DNA from: an uncultured delta proteobacterium
Lineage (GTDB): Bacteria; Desulfobacterota; Desulfobulbia; Desulfobulbales; Desulfocapsaceae
Direction of reading: 5' to 3'
Assembly: GCA_903875445.1 (NCBI GenBank)
Contig: CAIQWD010000089.1
Span: 123,418-187,417 of the forward strand
DNA: 64,000 nt
In this document: one piece after another, positions 18,949-28,319 of the stretch
Layout: the number at the start of each line of letters is the position of its first letter
How positions within the stretch are numbered: position 1 is the first letter of the stretch
Translations under genes and position numbers: made by a program
Notes under the pieces: generated by a model
Seen by the model: only the letters and a program-made list of their open reading frames with translations
Databases searched by the model: none
What the model was told of the DNA's origin: nothing

Positions 18949-20694
18949 ATGCCCTTGAATTCCGTACTTTCTAAAAATCACCGTTTTTTCTCAAGAGTCT
19001 GCTGCCTTGCTCTATTGCTGAGTGTCATTGGCTCCGGAAGCTGCTGGTCCTCGGCAGTTCCATCCAGCAACCTGGTTTTCATCCTTGATGCCTCCGGCAG
19101 TATGGGGGCTCAAATTCAGGGAAAGATGAAGATCGACATAGCAAAGGACGTCCTCACTCAACTCATCAATGATCTCCCGGCAGGGGTAAACGTAGGGCTG
19201 GTTGCCTATGGCCATCGGCAGAAAGCGGACTGCAATGATGTTGAAGAACTGGCAGCGATTGGCCCAATAGATAAGAAATCCCTCATCGATAAAATCAAGA
19301 TTCTCGAGCACAAAGGGAAAACTCCGATTACTCGATCCGTGCAAATAGTCGCAGAGAGCCTGAAAACGCTGGAAGATGAAACAACAATCGTTTTGATTAG
19401 CGATGGGGAGGAAACCTGCGACAGTGATCCTTGTGCAATGGTTAAAACCCTAAAAGCATCCGGGATCAAATTTGTCATGCATGTAATCGGTTTTGATGTG
19501 ACCGACAAAGAGAAAGCGCAACTCTCCTGTCTGGCGGAGGCAGGGGGCGGTTCGTATTTTTCTGCAAAAAACGCCGGTGAATTTACAACTGCAGCCAGGG
19601 CAGTGGTCGAAAAATCGGAGCAGTCTTCAGGAAAGTTGAAAATCAAGGCATTGAGGAACGGTAAGCCAATCGGTGCCTGGTATGAGGTCTTCAAGGCGGA
19701 AGCGAGAGAAAACAACGAGAAGGAAAATGTCGCTTCCAACCCGCTCGGCGATGGTGAAGCGGAAATCAAACTGGTCCCCGGAGTCTATGATCTCCTCCTG
19801 AAAAACCAGGAAGATGCCGGCAATCCGACCATGAATTTCACTGGTATTACCATCGAGGCCGGAAAGACCGTCGAAAAGATAGCCGACTTCTCTGGAGGAA
19901 CTCTGAAAGTCAAGGCGATGAGGAACGGTAAGCCCATCGGTGCCTGGTATGAGGTCTTCAAGGCGAAGGCGGGAGAAAACAACGAAAAGGAAAATGTCGC
20001 TTCCAACCCGGTCGGCGATGGCCTAGTGGAAATCAAACTCGTCCCCGGAGTCTATGATCTCCTCCTGAGAAACCAGGAAGACGCCGGCAATCCGACCGTG
20101 AGTTTCGCTGGTATTACCATCGAGGCCGGAAAGACCGTCGAAAAGATAGCCGACTTCTCTGGAGGAACTCTGAAGGTCAAGGCAATGAGGAACGGTAAGC
20201 CCGTCGGTGCCTGGTATGAGGTCTTCAAGGCGGAAGCCGGAGGAAACAACGAGAAGGAAAATGTCGCCTCCAACCCGCTCGGCGATGGCGAAGCGGAAAT
20301 CAAACTCGTCCCCGGAGTCTATGATCTCCTCCTGAGAAACCAGGAAGACGCCGGCAATCCGACCGTGAGTTTCGCTGGTATTACCATCGACGCCGGCAAA
20401 ATCGTCGAAAAGGTGGCAAACTTCTCAGGAGGGACTTTGAAAGTTAAGGCGATGAAAAACGGTAAGCCGATCGGTGCATGGTACGAGGTCTTCAAGGCGG
20501 AGGCGGGAGGAAACAGCGAAAAGGAAAGTGTGGCGTCCAACCCCGTCGGTGATGACATGACAGAAATCAAACTTGTTACGGGACGCTATGATCTGATAAT
20601 GAGAAACCAGGATGATGCCGGTAATCCCACTGTAAATTTTCCAGGTATTTTGATCGAGGCCGGCAAAACCGTCGAAAAGGTTGCGGAATTTTAG
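18949..20694 (+). CDS. Secreted von Willebrand factor A protein with four tandem repeats
   Basis: A 581-residue protein exported by an N-terminal signal (basic KNHRFFSR, then hydrophobic CCLALLLSVIG). The vWA domain (about 40-220) has an intact MIDAS: DASGSMG, a Thr in GKTPIT and SDGEETC. From about residue 228 four near-identical 89-residue repeats follow, each starting GxLKxKAxxNGKPxGAWYEVFKA and ending in NPTxxFxGIxIxAGKxVEK. These look like small beta-sandwich modules carrying a cargo or surface role. ATG at 18949 has GGAGG upstream. It stands alone, closed by a strong terminator. Function unknown. Confidence 0.85.
   Translation: MPLNSVLSKNHRFFSRVCCLALLLSVIGSGSCWSSAVPSSNLVFILDASGSMGAQIQGKMKIDIAKDVLTQLINDLPAGVNVGLVAYGHRQKADCNDVEELAAIGPIDKKSLIDKIKILEHKGKTPITRSVQIVAESLKTLEDETTIVLISDGEETCDSDPCAMVKTLKASGIKFVMHVIGFDVTDKEKAQLSCLAEAGGGSYFSAKNAGEFTTAARAVVEKSEQSSGKLKIKALRNGKPIGAWYEVFKAEARENNEKENVASNPLGDGEAEIKLVPGVYDLLLKNQEDAGNPTMNFTGITIEAGKTVEKIADFSGGTLKVKAMRNGKPIGAWYEVFKAKAGENNEKENVASNPVGDGLVEIKLVPGVYDLLLRNQEDAGNPTVSFAGITIEAGKTVEKIADFSGGTLKVKAMRNGKPVGAWYEVFKAEAGGNNEKENVASNPLGDGEAEIKLVPGVYDLLLRNQEDAGNPTVSFAGITIDAGKIVEKVANFSGGTLKVKAMKNGKPIGAWYEVFKAEAGGNSEKESVASNPVGDDMTEIKLVTGRYDLIMRNQDDAGNPTVNFPGILIEAGKTVEKVAEF
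19630..20691 (+). repeat. Four 267-bp in-frame tandem repeats in the vWA gene
   Basis: Units begin at about 19630, 19897, 20164 and 20431. The middle two are most alike at DNA level, the last the most divergent and six bases shorter. Such units expand or contract by slippage or unequal recombination. Confidence 0.92.
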
Positions 20695-20720
20695 GAGGCT
20701 GCTGCGCTGCATGTGTTGTT

Positions 20721-20751
20721 GGGGTCAGGGTTCGTGCCCTGACCCCTTTTT
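20721..20751 (+). terminator. Rho-independent terminator of the vWA gene
   Basis: GGGGTCAGGG and CCCTGACCCC pair perfectly around a 6-nt loop and are followed by five T. It is a textbook intrinsic terminator 26 nt after the stop codon. Confidence 0.93.
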
Positions 20752-20949
20752 CGTTCGATATAAGCATTATACTCGAGAATAGTTGATACTGCTCTTGTAA
20801 AACATCACCTCTTGCCTTCCAGGTGCGTTTGTGATACGCCAAGTATTATACAGGTGATTGTACCGCAAAGATACTAGCAACGGGAACAGCATGGTCGGAT
20901 AATTCCGATGCTGAACATCCGCCAATAAAGGGCTTTGTGCTTAAATGCA

Positions 20950-22968
20950 ATGATGCCTATCATGAAAAAGCGACGTAAGCAGGCGATAAATTGCGATAAT
21001 CTTGCTATTTCAACCTCAATTGACACCCCGGTACAACAAAAGATCCTCCCCTTTCCCATTGTCGGCATCGGCGCCTCCGCCGGCGGCCTGGAGGCCCTGG
21101 AGCAGTTCCTGCGGCAGGTGCCCGAAAACAGCGGCATAGCCTTTGTCATCATCCAGCACCTGGACCCGACCCACAAAGGAATCATGGCCGAACTGCTGCA
21201 ACGGGTCACCGACATGCAGGTTTTTCAGGTGAGGGACCGGATGCGGGTCAAGCCGGACTGTGTCTATGTGATCCCTCCCAATAAGGACATGTCCATTCTC
21301 CATGGGGTGTTGCATCTGTTTGAGCCGACGGCATCCCGCGGCCTGCGTCTCCCCATCGATTTCTTCCTTCGTTCCCTGGCAGAGGACCGGCGGGAGGGCA
21401 GCATCGGGGTCATTCTCTCCGGGATGGGTTCGGACGGTACAATGGGCCTGCGGGCCATCAAGGAAAAGTCGGGAGTGACGCTGGTGCAGGAGCCGACCTC
21501 GGCCAAGTTCGACAGCATGCCCAGGAGCGCCATCAATGCCGGACTGGCCAACCTGGTAGCCCCGGCGGAGGAGCTGCCGGGAAAACTCATCGACCATCTC
21601 CGGCACGCCAGCACCATCGCCGGGACCGAGCAGCCACTGGAGGAAAAGCAAGAGAGCGCCTTGGAGAAAGTCATCATCCTCCTGCGGGCCAAGACCGGCC
21701 ACGATTTTTCACTCTATAAAAAAAACACCCTCTACCGCCGGATCGAGCGGCGCATGGCCATTCACCAGTTGGACAGGATCGCTGCCTATGTCCGCTATCT
21801 ACAGGAGAATTCTCAAGAGGTGGGACTTCTCTTCAAGGAACTTTTGATCGGCGTGACCAGCTTTTTCCGCGATCCGGAGGCTTGGGAACACCTGCGGAAA
21901 GAGGCCATCCCGGCGCTGCTGACGGAACGCCCGGAAGGTGGGGTGCTGCGGGCCTGGTCGGTAGGCTGTTCGACCGGAGAGGAGGCGTATTCGCTGGCCA
22001 TATCTTTCAAGGAGGTGCTGGAACAGGTAGGTACTGCGAAAAATTTCAACCTGCAGATCTTTGCCACCGACCTGAACCAGGATGCGATCGACAAGGCCCG
22101 CCAGGGGCTCTATCCTGCCACCATCGGCACCGATGTGTCTGCCGAGCGACTGCACCGATTTTTCAGCAAAGAAAAGAACAGCTACCGGATCGGCAAGGTG
22201 ATCCGGGCGATGGTGACGTTCGCCACCCATAACGCCACCTGCGACCCTCCCTTTACCAAACTGGATATCCTTATCTGCCGCAACCTCTTGATCTATATGA
22301 CGCCGGAACTGCAGAAAAAGCTCCTGCCGCTTTTTTCCTACAGCCTGAACCCCGGCGGTGTTCTGTTTTTAGGGAGCGCCGAGACCGTCGGCACCGCCAC
22401 CGATACCTTTGTGCCACATAACATCAAGTCGAGACTCTTCCGGCGCTACAAATCGGTCCTGCCGGCCGAACCGCTTGTGTTACCCCCTTCGTTTGTCCCG
22501 GTCCGGCCCGGATTTCCCAAGGAGTCAACGACGTTGAAACCTGCTGCCAATCTCCAGACGCTTGCCGACCAACTGCTCCTGCAGCAGTTTTCTCCGCCTG
22601 CCATACTGGTAAGCGACAAGGGTGATATCCTTTATATCAGCGGTCGAACCGGCAAATATCTGGAGCCTGCGGCCGGCAAGGCCAATTGGAATATCTATGC
22701 CATGGCCCGTGAAGAGTTGCAATTTGATCTGGGAATCGCCTTCGAGAGGGCAATCCGGCAAAACGAGACGATAACCGTCAAGAATGTCAGGGTCGGGGAG
22801 GACGCCGACAGGCAGGCCGTTAATATCACGGTCAAAGCAATCGAAAAGCCCGCGGCCTTGCGGGGGATGGTGATGATCGTCTTTACCGACGTGCCCCCCT
22901 CCTCCCCTGGAAAAGAAAACGCCTGGCCGCAGCAGGATCGCTTCATCCGGCGATGCCGGAGTCCTTGA
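20950..22968 (+). pseudogene. CheB-CheR-PAS fusion, 5' part (frame interrupted)
   Basis: The product joins a CheB methylesterase domain (about 35-215: GIGASAGGLEAL with nucleophile Ser, IQHLDP, GMGSDGTMG) to a CheR methyltransferase domain (about 235-495: YRRIERRM, SVGCSTGEEAYSLA SAM motif, CRNLLIYM) and a PAS-like domain. CheB lacks its own receiver. The frame ends early at 22968 with a nonsense tail. Dropping one C from the six-C run at 22894-22899 restores a smooth frame into the following segment to 23608, matching known CheB/CheR/PAS fusions. Either a sequencing error or a real inactivating frameshift. The ATG at 20950 is one of several weak start choices; an in-frame TTG at 20935 is another. 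Confidence 0.85.
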
Positions 22969-23608
22969 GCTGGAGGAACAGCTCCAACAACTGGGGGAAG
23001 CACTTCAAGCTACCCGCGAAGAAATGCAATCCTCACAGGAAGAACTCAAGTCCGCCAACGAGGAGTTACAATCCACCAATGAGGAACTGCAGTCAACCAA
23101 CGAAGAACTGAACACTTCAAAGGAAGAGATGCAGGCCATGAACGAAGAACTGCATGTGGTCAACGCCGAGCAACTCTCCAAAATGGACGAACTTTCGCGA
23201 GTGAACGACGATATGCGAAACCTCCTCAACAGCACGGAAATAGTCACCGTGTTTCTCGATAACCAACTCCATGTGCGGCGGTTCACCAGCGGGGCGGACA
23301 CACTCTTCAGGCTGATCGCAAGCGATGTCGGGCGACCGCTTTCCGACATTGCCTGCGACCTGCTCTATCCGGAGATGACCAAAGAAGCGCGGGAGGTACT
23401 GCGGACGCTGGTTTTTTCGGAAAAACAGATCGCCACCACCGACGGGCGCTGGTTTCTGGTGCGCATCATGCCCTACCGCACCAATGAGGACGTGATCAAC
23501 GGAGTGGTGATCACCTTTTCGAGCATCACCGCGGCCAAGGCGCTGGAGGCGGAACTACGCGCGGAAAATGCGCGACTGAAGCGTCTCCTTGAGACGGGAG
23601 AACAGTAA
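22895..23608 (+). pseudogene. CheB-CheR-PAS fusion, 3' part (coiled coil and PAS)
   Basis: In the +2 frame this segment continues the fusion. It has a linker PPPPLEKK, a helical stretch LEELxxQL, a heptad-like coil with EELKSANEELQSTNEEL repeats, and a PAS10-type domain (NSTEIVTVFLDNQLHVRRFTSGADTLFRLIASDVGRPLSDI) with a final helix. This exact order (coil with SANEELQSTNEE, then PAS) is the standard C-terminus of CheB/CheR fusions. It has no own ribosome site. Its TAA overlaps the ATG of the next gene (TAATG). Confidence 0.85.
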
Positions 23609-25029
23609 TGGGAATCAACAAAGTTAAAGGCCGGTCAACAGCAGCCAAACTGCGTCATCAGGCGGAAGAGCAGTTGCGGACGAAAACGGCTGCATTGCAT
23701 CCACCCCGGACCATGGACGAACAGCAGAGGCTCGTCCATGAACTTGAGGTCCACAAGATCGAACTGGAGATGCAGAATGCAGAGCTGCGCCAGACCCAAG
23801 AGGAACTTGAGGTAATCGTCCAAGAGCGGACTAAAGAGCTGACCAGGGTGAATGGGCAGATCATAAAGTTGGGTTCCCTCAAGGAAAGCCTCATCGGTAC
23901 GCTGCCTCTCAGTGAAAAACACAAGCTCATCACCGATGAAATAGTTGAGATCTTCAGTGCCGATTTTGCCAGAATTTGGCTGCTGCAAGAGGGCGATCTC
24001 TGCAAGAAACTCTGCATTCATGCAAAAGTCAAGGAGGGGCCGGATGTCTGCCGCGACCGAAGCCGTTGTCTTCACCTTGTCGCCAGTTCAGGTCGTTACA
24101 GCCATATCGACGGCAACCATCGCAGAGTCCCTTTGGGCTGCTACAAAATAGGCCGTGTCGCCTCCGGAGAGGATTTCCGGTTTATCTCCAACGATGTCAC
24201 TCACGATTCCCGGATTCACGACCGTGAGTGGGCACAGGCACTCGGCTTGATCTCCTTTGCCGGGTTCAGGCTTGTCTCTGTAGAGGGCGACCCGATCGGG
24301 GTAATGGCGCTCTTTGGAAAACAGGCCATCTCCCCTATCGAAGAGGATCTGCTGGCAGGCCTGGCCAATTATTTATCGCAGATTATCCTGGCAGACAAAG
24401 CCCGTGAGGCGCTACTGAGAAGCGAAATAAAATTCAGGACCCTTTTTGAGAATGCCAACGAGGCCATCTTCATTATAAAAGGTGATCTTTTTGTCGATTG
24501 CAATACCAGGACATTGCAGATGTTTCAGTGTTCGCGAGAGCAGGTTATCGGCCACCCCCCGTACAGATTTTCACCGCCACTCCAGCCTGACGGGCGTGAC
24601 TCTAAAGAAAAAGCCCTTGAGAAGATATCTGCCACCCTTGCCGGTAACCCGCAATTCTTTGAGTGGAAACACTGTCTCTATGACGGGACTCCTTTTGATG
24701 CGGAGGTAAGCCTCAACACCGTAGAACTGGGTAATGAACTATTTATTCAGGTGTTCGTCCGCGATGTCACCAAGCGTAAGCAGGCAGAGGAGACACTGCG
24801 GAAGTCCTTGGAGGAGATCCGGACTCTGCGCGGTCTCATTCCCATCTGTGCAAACTGTAAGAAAATCCGTGATAACCAGGGCTACTGGAACCAGGTGGAA
24901 GATTATCTCCGAGAACGTACGGATGCCCGGTTCAGTCATGGCGTCTGCCCGGAATGTATAAAACAACTGTATCCTGATTACGTGGGTAACCCCAAGCAAG
25001 ACGGTCCGCTTGAGGATGGAGGGCAGTAA
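23608..25029 (+). CDS. GAF-PAS sensor with C-terminal Cys4 PICxxCKKIR output motif
   Basis: A 473-residue soluble protein without kinase or GGDEF. The N-terminal coil ([13 protein letters not shown]...[16 protein letters not shown]) is shared with the next two genes. Residues about 85-270 form a GAF domain rich in Cys: C130/C134 (DLCKKLC), then [11 protein letters not shown] and GCYKIG. About 275-395 is a PAS domain. The end carries [16 protein letters not shown] and [15 protein letters not shown], two CxxC pairs that look like a zinc knuckle. Its ATG overlaps the preceding TAA, so it is coupled to the CheB-CheR fusion. Partners are unknown. Confidence 0.85.
   Translation: MGINKVKGRSTAAKLRHQAEEQLRTKTAALHPPRTMDEQQRLVHELEVHKIELEMQNAELRQTQEELEVIVQERTKELTRVNGQIIKLGSLKESLIGTLPLSEKHKLITDEIVEIFSADFARIWLLQEGDLCKKLCIHAKVKEGPDVCRDRSRCLHLVASSGRYSHIDGNHRRVPLGCYKIGRVASGEDFRFISNDVTHDSRIHDREWAQALGLISFAGFRLVSVEGDPIGVMALFGKQAISPIEEDLLAGLANYLSQIILADKAREALLRSEIKFRTLFENANEAIFIIKGDLFVDCNTRTLQMFQCSREQVIGHPPYRFSPPLQPDGRDSKEKALEKISATLAGNPQFFEWKHCLYDGTPFDAEVSLNTVELGNELFIQVFVRDVTKRKQAEETLRKSLEEIRTLRGLIPICANCKKIRDNQGYWNQVEDYLRERTDARFSHGVCPECIKQLYPDYVGNPKQDGPLEDGGQ
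24048..24105 (+). repeat. 58-bp exact repeat with 27056-27113 (core of a duplicated GAF-PAS module)
   Basis: This stretch is identical to 27056-27113 in the next gene (offset 3008). It lies within a longer similar block, about 23870-24780 versus 26880-27790, coding GAF plus PAS. The level of DNA identity points to recent duplication or gene conversion. Confidence 0.85.
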
Positions 25030-28000
25030 TGGGAATCGATAAAAATATTGACCTACCGGCAGCTACCAAACTGCGTCATCAGGCGGAAGAGCAGTTGCGG
25101 ACAAAAACGACTGATGGACCTCCACCAAAGACCAAGGATCAACTGCAGCGGTTCGTCCATGAACTTCAGGTCCACCAGATAGAGTTGGAGATGCAAAATG
25201 CTGAGCTCCTCCAGGCGAGAGATGAACTTGAGGTATCGCGAAACACCTATGCCGAACTTTATGATTTTGCCCCCGTCGGCTATTTCACCTTTGATACGCA
25301 CGGACTGATACGGGAGGTAAATCTTACCGGCGCACAACTGTTGGGGATCGAGAGAGGGCTGCTGATCAAAAGACCCTTTAGCAGCTTTATTGCCGATGCC
25401 GATGGAAGAGGAATATTTTCGCATCACCTGCAAAACGTTTTTCAAGGCCAGGGTATAGAGAGATGCGAACTCAGACTGACGGGAAAAGACGGCACGGTGA
25501 TATATGGCCAACTCCAGAGTGTTGCACTGGATACTACCGAAAATAACGATAGGTATATCTTTTCCTCAATCGTCGATGGCACGGCTCGCAAGCAGTTAGG
25601 AGATGCACTGCAAAAAGCCCATGACAACCTGGAGATACTCGTAGAGAAGCGAACTCAAGCGCTGACCAAAGTTAATGAGCAGCTTTCACAGGAAATTGAC
25701 GAACGCAAACAGGCTGAAGCAGCGCTGCGGGAGAGTGAAGGCCGCTACCGATCTCTCTTTGAGGATGCAGCTGAAGGGATTGTCGTTGTCGAATTGGAAA
25801 ACAAGAAGTTTCTGCGCGCCAATCCGGCATTTTGTAGAATGCTGGGATACTCTCAGGAAGAGATCCCTGCCCTTGGCATAAAAAATATTCACCCGGCCGA
25901 AAGTCTGGCCTATGTGCTTGGCGAACTCCATGCCCAGGCATGCGGCGAAAAGACGCTGGTCATCGATATCCCGTGTCTGCGGAAAGACGGAAGAATCCTG
26001 TATGCGGACATTGCTGCATCACCATTGCTTTTCGATGGAAAAGAATGCGTTGTCGGCTACTTCACCGAAGTTAGCGAACGCAAAAGGTTGCATGACGCCC
26101 TCCAGGAGAGCAAAGAAGAATTCCGGACCATAGCAGATTACACCTATGACTGGGAAAGCTGGATCGCTCCGGATGGCACCTTGCGCTGGGTAAACCCGGC
26201 GGTAGAAAAATTCACAGGCTATTCTCGCGAGGAATGGTTAGGCCAGCCTCATCCTCTTACCCAAATACTCCTCAAAGAAGATCAGGCCTTAGTACTCTCC
26301 CTGCACGAAAAAGGCCTCAAGGAACGGCATTCCGATAACGATATCCCCTTCCGTGTCCGGCATAAAGATGGGTCTATCCGCTGGGCAGCAATTTCCTATC
26401 AACCTATTTTTGCTGCAAATGGAGGCTTTCTTGGTTTACGCACCAGTGTTCGCGATATCACCCGGCGTAAACTGGCGGAAGCGGCATTAATGGAGAACGA
26501 GACCCGGTTTCGCACAGTGATTGAGGCGGTACAGGAGGGTATCACCTTCAGCGACGAGAAAGGCAATTTTGAGATATATAATTCCAAGATGGTGAGATTA
26601 ACCGGTTATTCGGCAGATGAGGCAAATGCCTCCTCTGATTTTACCACCATCCTCTTCCCTGACCCGAAAGATCGAGAAAAAGCTTTGACAGGGCTCAATG
26701 AACTTACCTCGATAGGCATGGCACGCGAGGCCGAGACGAGATTTCAGACAAAAGACGGGCGGCAGCAGTATGCCCACGTGTCAACGACCCTTGTCCCTTA
26801 TAAGAATCAGAGAATGTTTCTGAGCAGTTATCACGACATTACCGAACGTAAACGTACGGAAAAGCAGATCAGATGCTTAGGTTTACTGAAAGACAGCCTC
26901 ATTGGTTCGCTGCGTCTCAGCGAGAAACTGACAATCATCACTGCAGGAATAGTGGAGATCTTCGGCGCTGATTTTGCCAGAATCTGGCTGATACGAGAAG
27001 GTGATCTCTGCAAGACGGTCTGCCTTCATGCGCAGGTCAAAGAGGGACCGGACGCCTGCCGCGACCGAAGCCGTTGTCTTCACCTTGTCGCCAGTTCAGG
27101 TCGTTACAGCCATCTTGACGGCAACCATGGCAGAGTCCCTTTTGGCTGCTACAAAATAGGTCGTGTCGCCTCCGGAGAGGATGCCCGGTTTGTAACCAAC
27201 AATGTTACCCACGATCCCCGGATTCACAACCATGAGTGGGCGCATACCCTCGGCTTGGTCTCTTTTGCGGGATTCAGGCTTGCCTCTGCAGAGAGCGAAC
27301 CTATCGGTGTCTTGGCCCTTTTCAGCAAGCAGGTCACCACTCGTATCGAAGAGGGCTTGCTGGCAAGCCTTGCCAATTTTTCATCGCAGATGATCCTTTC
27401 GGACAGGGCTCGTGAGGCACTGCTGGAAAGCGAAACAAAATTCAAGACCCTTTTCGAGAATGCCAACGACGCCATCTTCCTTTTGAAAGGTCCTCTATTT
27501 GCCGACTGCAATACCAGGACCTTACAGATGTTTCAGTGTTCGCGAGAACAGATTGTCGACCAGCCCCCGTACCGATTTTCACCGCCACTCCAGCCTGATG
27601 GCCGTGACTCAAAAGAAAAAGCCCTTGAAAAGATAAATGCAGCCCTTGCCGGTAATCCGCAGTTCTTTGAGTGGAAACATTGTCTCTATGACGGAACCCC
27701 TTTTGATGCGGAGGTAAGCCTCAACACCGTCGAGTTGGGCAGTGAGATGTTTTTGCAGGCAATCGTCCGCGATATTACCGAACGTAAACGCCTGGAAGAG
27801 GAACTCCGCACACTGTCGGTTGTTGACGAACTAACCGGATTATGCAATCGACGGGGATTTATGGCGCTTTCCGAACAGCAATTGAAATTTGCCGAGAGAA
27901 CCAAGAAGAGCCTGGTTCTCCTCTTTATCGATCTTGATCAGATGAAATGGATTAATGATACCTTGGGGCACCAGGAAGGCGATACGGCGCTTGTTGAAAT

Positions 28001-28319
28001 TGCTGCGATTCTCCGCCAGACGTTCAGGAAATCGGACATCATCGGTCGTATGGGTGGGGATGAGTTTGCCGTCCTGGCGATGGATACGGACCATGAAGTG
28101 CAGCAGAGTATCGCACGTTTACGCGACACTCTCGACAGCTTAAATACGTCTGAAACACGAAGATATAAACTTGCCCTGAGCGTGGGCGCTGCCCATTTTG
28201 CCCCTGAGAACCCCAGTTCCCTCGACGAACTCATTGCCTCGGCGGATACGCTGATGTATGAGGAGAAAAAAATCAAACGACAGAAGAAAGAGGACAGTAA
28301 TGGCCATCGACCAAGATAA
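25029..28319 (+). CDS. Multi-PAS/GAF diguanylate cyclase
   Basis: A 1096-residue cytoplasmic protein: N-terminal coil, then PAS (about 75-195), PAS (240-350), PAS (365-485), PAS (490-605), the Cys-rich GAF (about 610-800), PAS (about 805-920) and a C-terminal GGDEF domain. The active site GGDEF is intact at 1009-1013, preceded by the inhibitory I-site RKSD. It therefore should make c-di-GMP with product feedback. GAF and the last PAS are near copies of those in the upstream gene. ATG overlaps the upstream stop (TAATG). No membrane segment is seen, so it senses cytoplasmic signals. Confidence 0.92.
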   Translation: MGIDKNIDLPAATKLRHQAEEQLRTKTTDGPPPKTKDQLQRFVHELQVHQIELEMQNAELLQARDELEVSRNTYAELYDFAPVGYFTFDTHGLIREVNLTGAQLLGIERGLLIKRPFSSFIADADGRGIFSHHLQNVFQGQGIERCELRLTGKDGTVIYGQLQSVALDTTENNDRYIFSSIVDGTARKQLGDALQKAHDNLEILVEKRTQALTKVNEQLSQEIDERKQAEAALRESEGRYRSLFEDAAEGIVVVELENKKFLRANPAFCRMLGYSQEEIPALGIKNIHPAESLAYVLGELHAQACGEKTLVIDIPCLRKDGRILYADIAASPLLFDGKECVVGYFTEVSERKRLHDALQESKEEFRTIADYTYDWESWIAPDGTLRWVNPAVEKFTGYSREEWLGQPHPLTQILLKEDQALVLSLHEKGLKERHSDNDIPFRVRHKDGSIRWAAISYQPIFAANGGFLGLRTSVRDITRRKLAEAALMENETRFRTVIEAVQEGITFSDEKGNFEIYNSKMVRLTGYSADEANASSDFTTILFPDPKDREKALTGLNELTSIGMAREAETRFQTKDGRQQYAHVSTTLVPYKNQRMFLSSYHDITERKRTEKQIRCLGLLKDSLIGSLRLSEKLTIITAGIVEIFGADFARIWLIREGDLCKTVCLHAQVKEGPDACRDRSRCLHLVASSGRYSHLDGNHGRVPFGCYKIGRVASGEDARFVTNNVTHDPRIHNHEWAHTLGLVSFAGFRLASAESEPIGVLALFSKQVTTRIEEGLLASLANFSSQMILSDRAREALLESETKFKTLFENANDAIFLLKGPLFADCNTRTLQMFQCSREQIVDQPPYRFSPPLQPDGRDSKEKALEKINAALAGNPQFFEWKHCLYDGTPFDAEVSLNTVELGSEMFLQAIVRDITERKRLEEELRTLSVVDELTGLCNRRGFMALSEQQLKFAERTKKSLVLLFIDLDQMKWINDTLGHQEGDTALVEIAAILRQTFRKSDIIGRMGGDEFAVLAMDTDHEVQQSIARLRDTLDSLNTSETRRYKLALSVGAAHFAPENPSSLDELIASADTLMYEEKKIKRQKKEDSNGHRPR

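Noticed and set aside
19630..20691. Regular repeats considered as CRISPR or minisatellite
   Set aside because: The period is 267 bp, in frame, without short repeat/spacer structure; they are protein modules.
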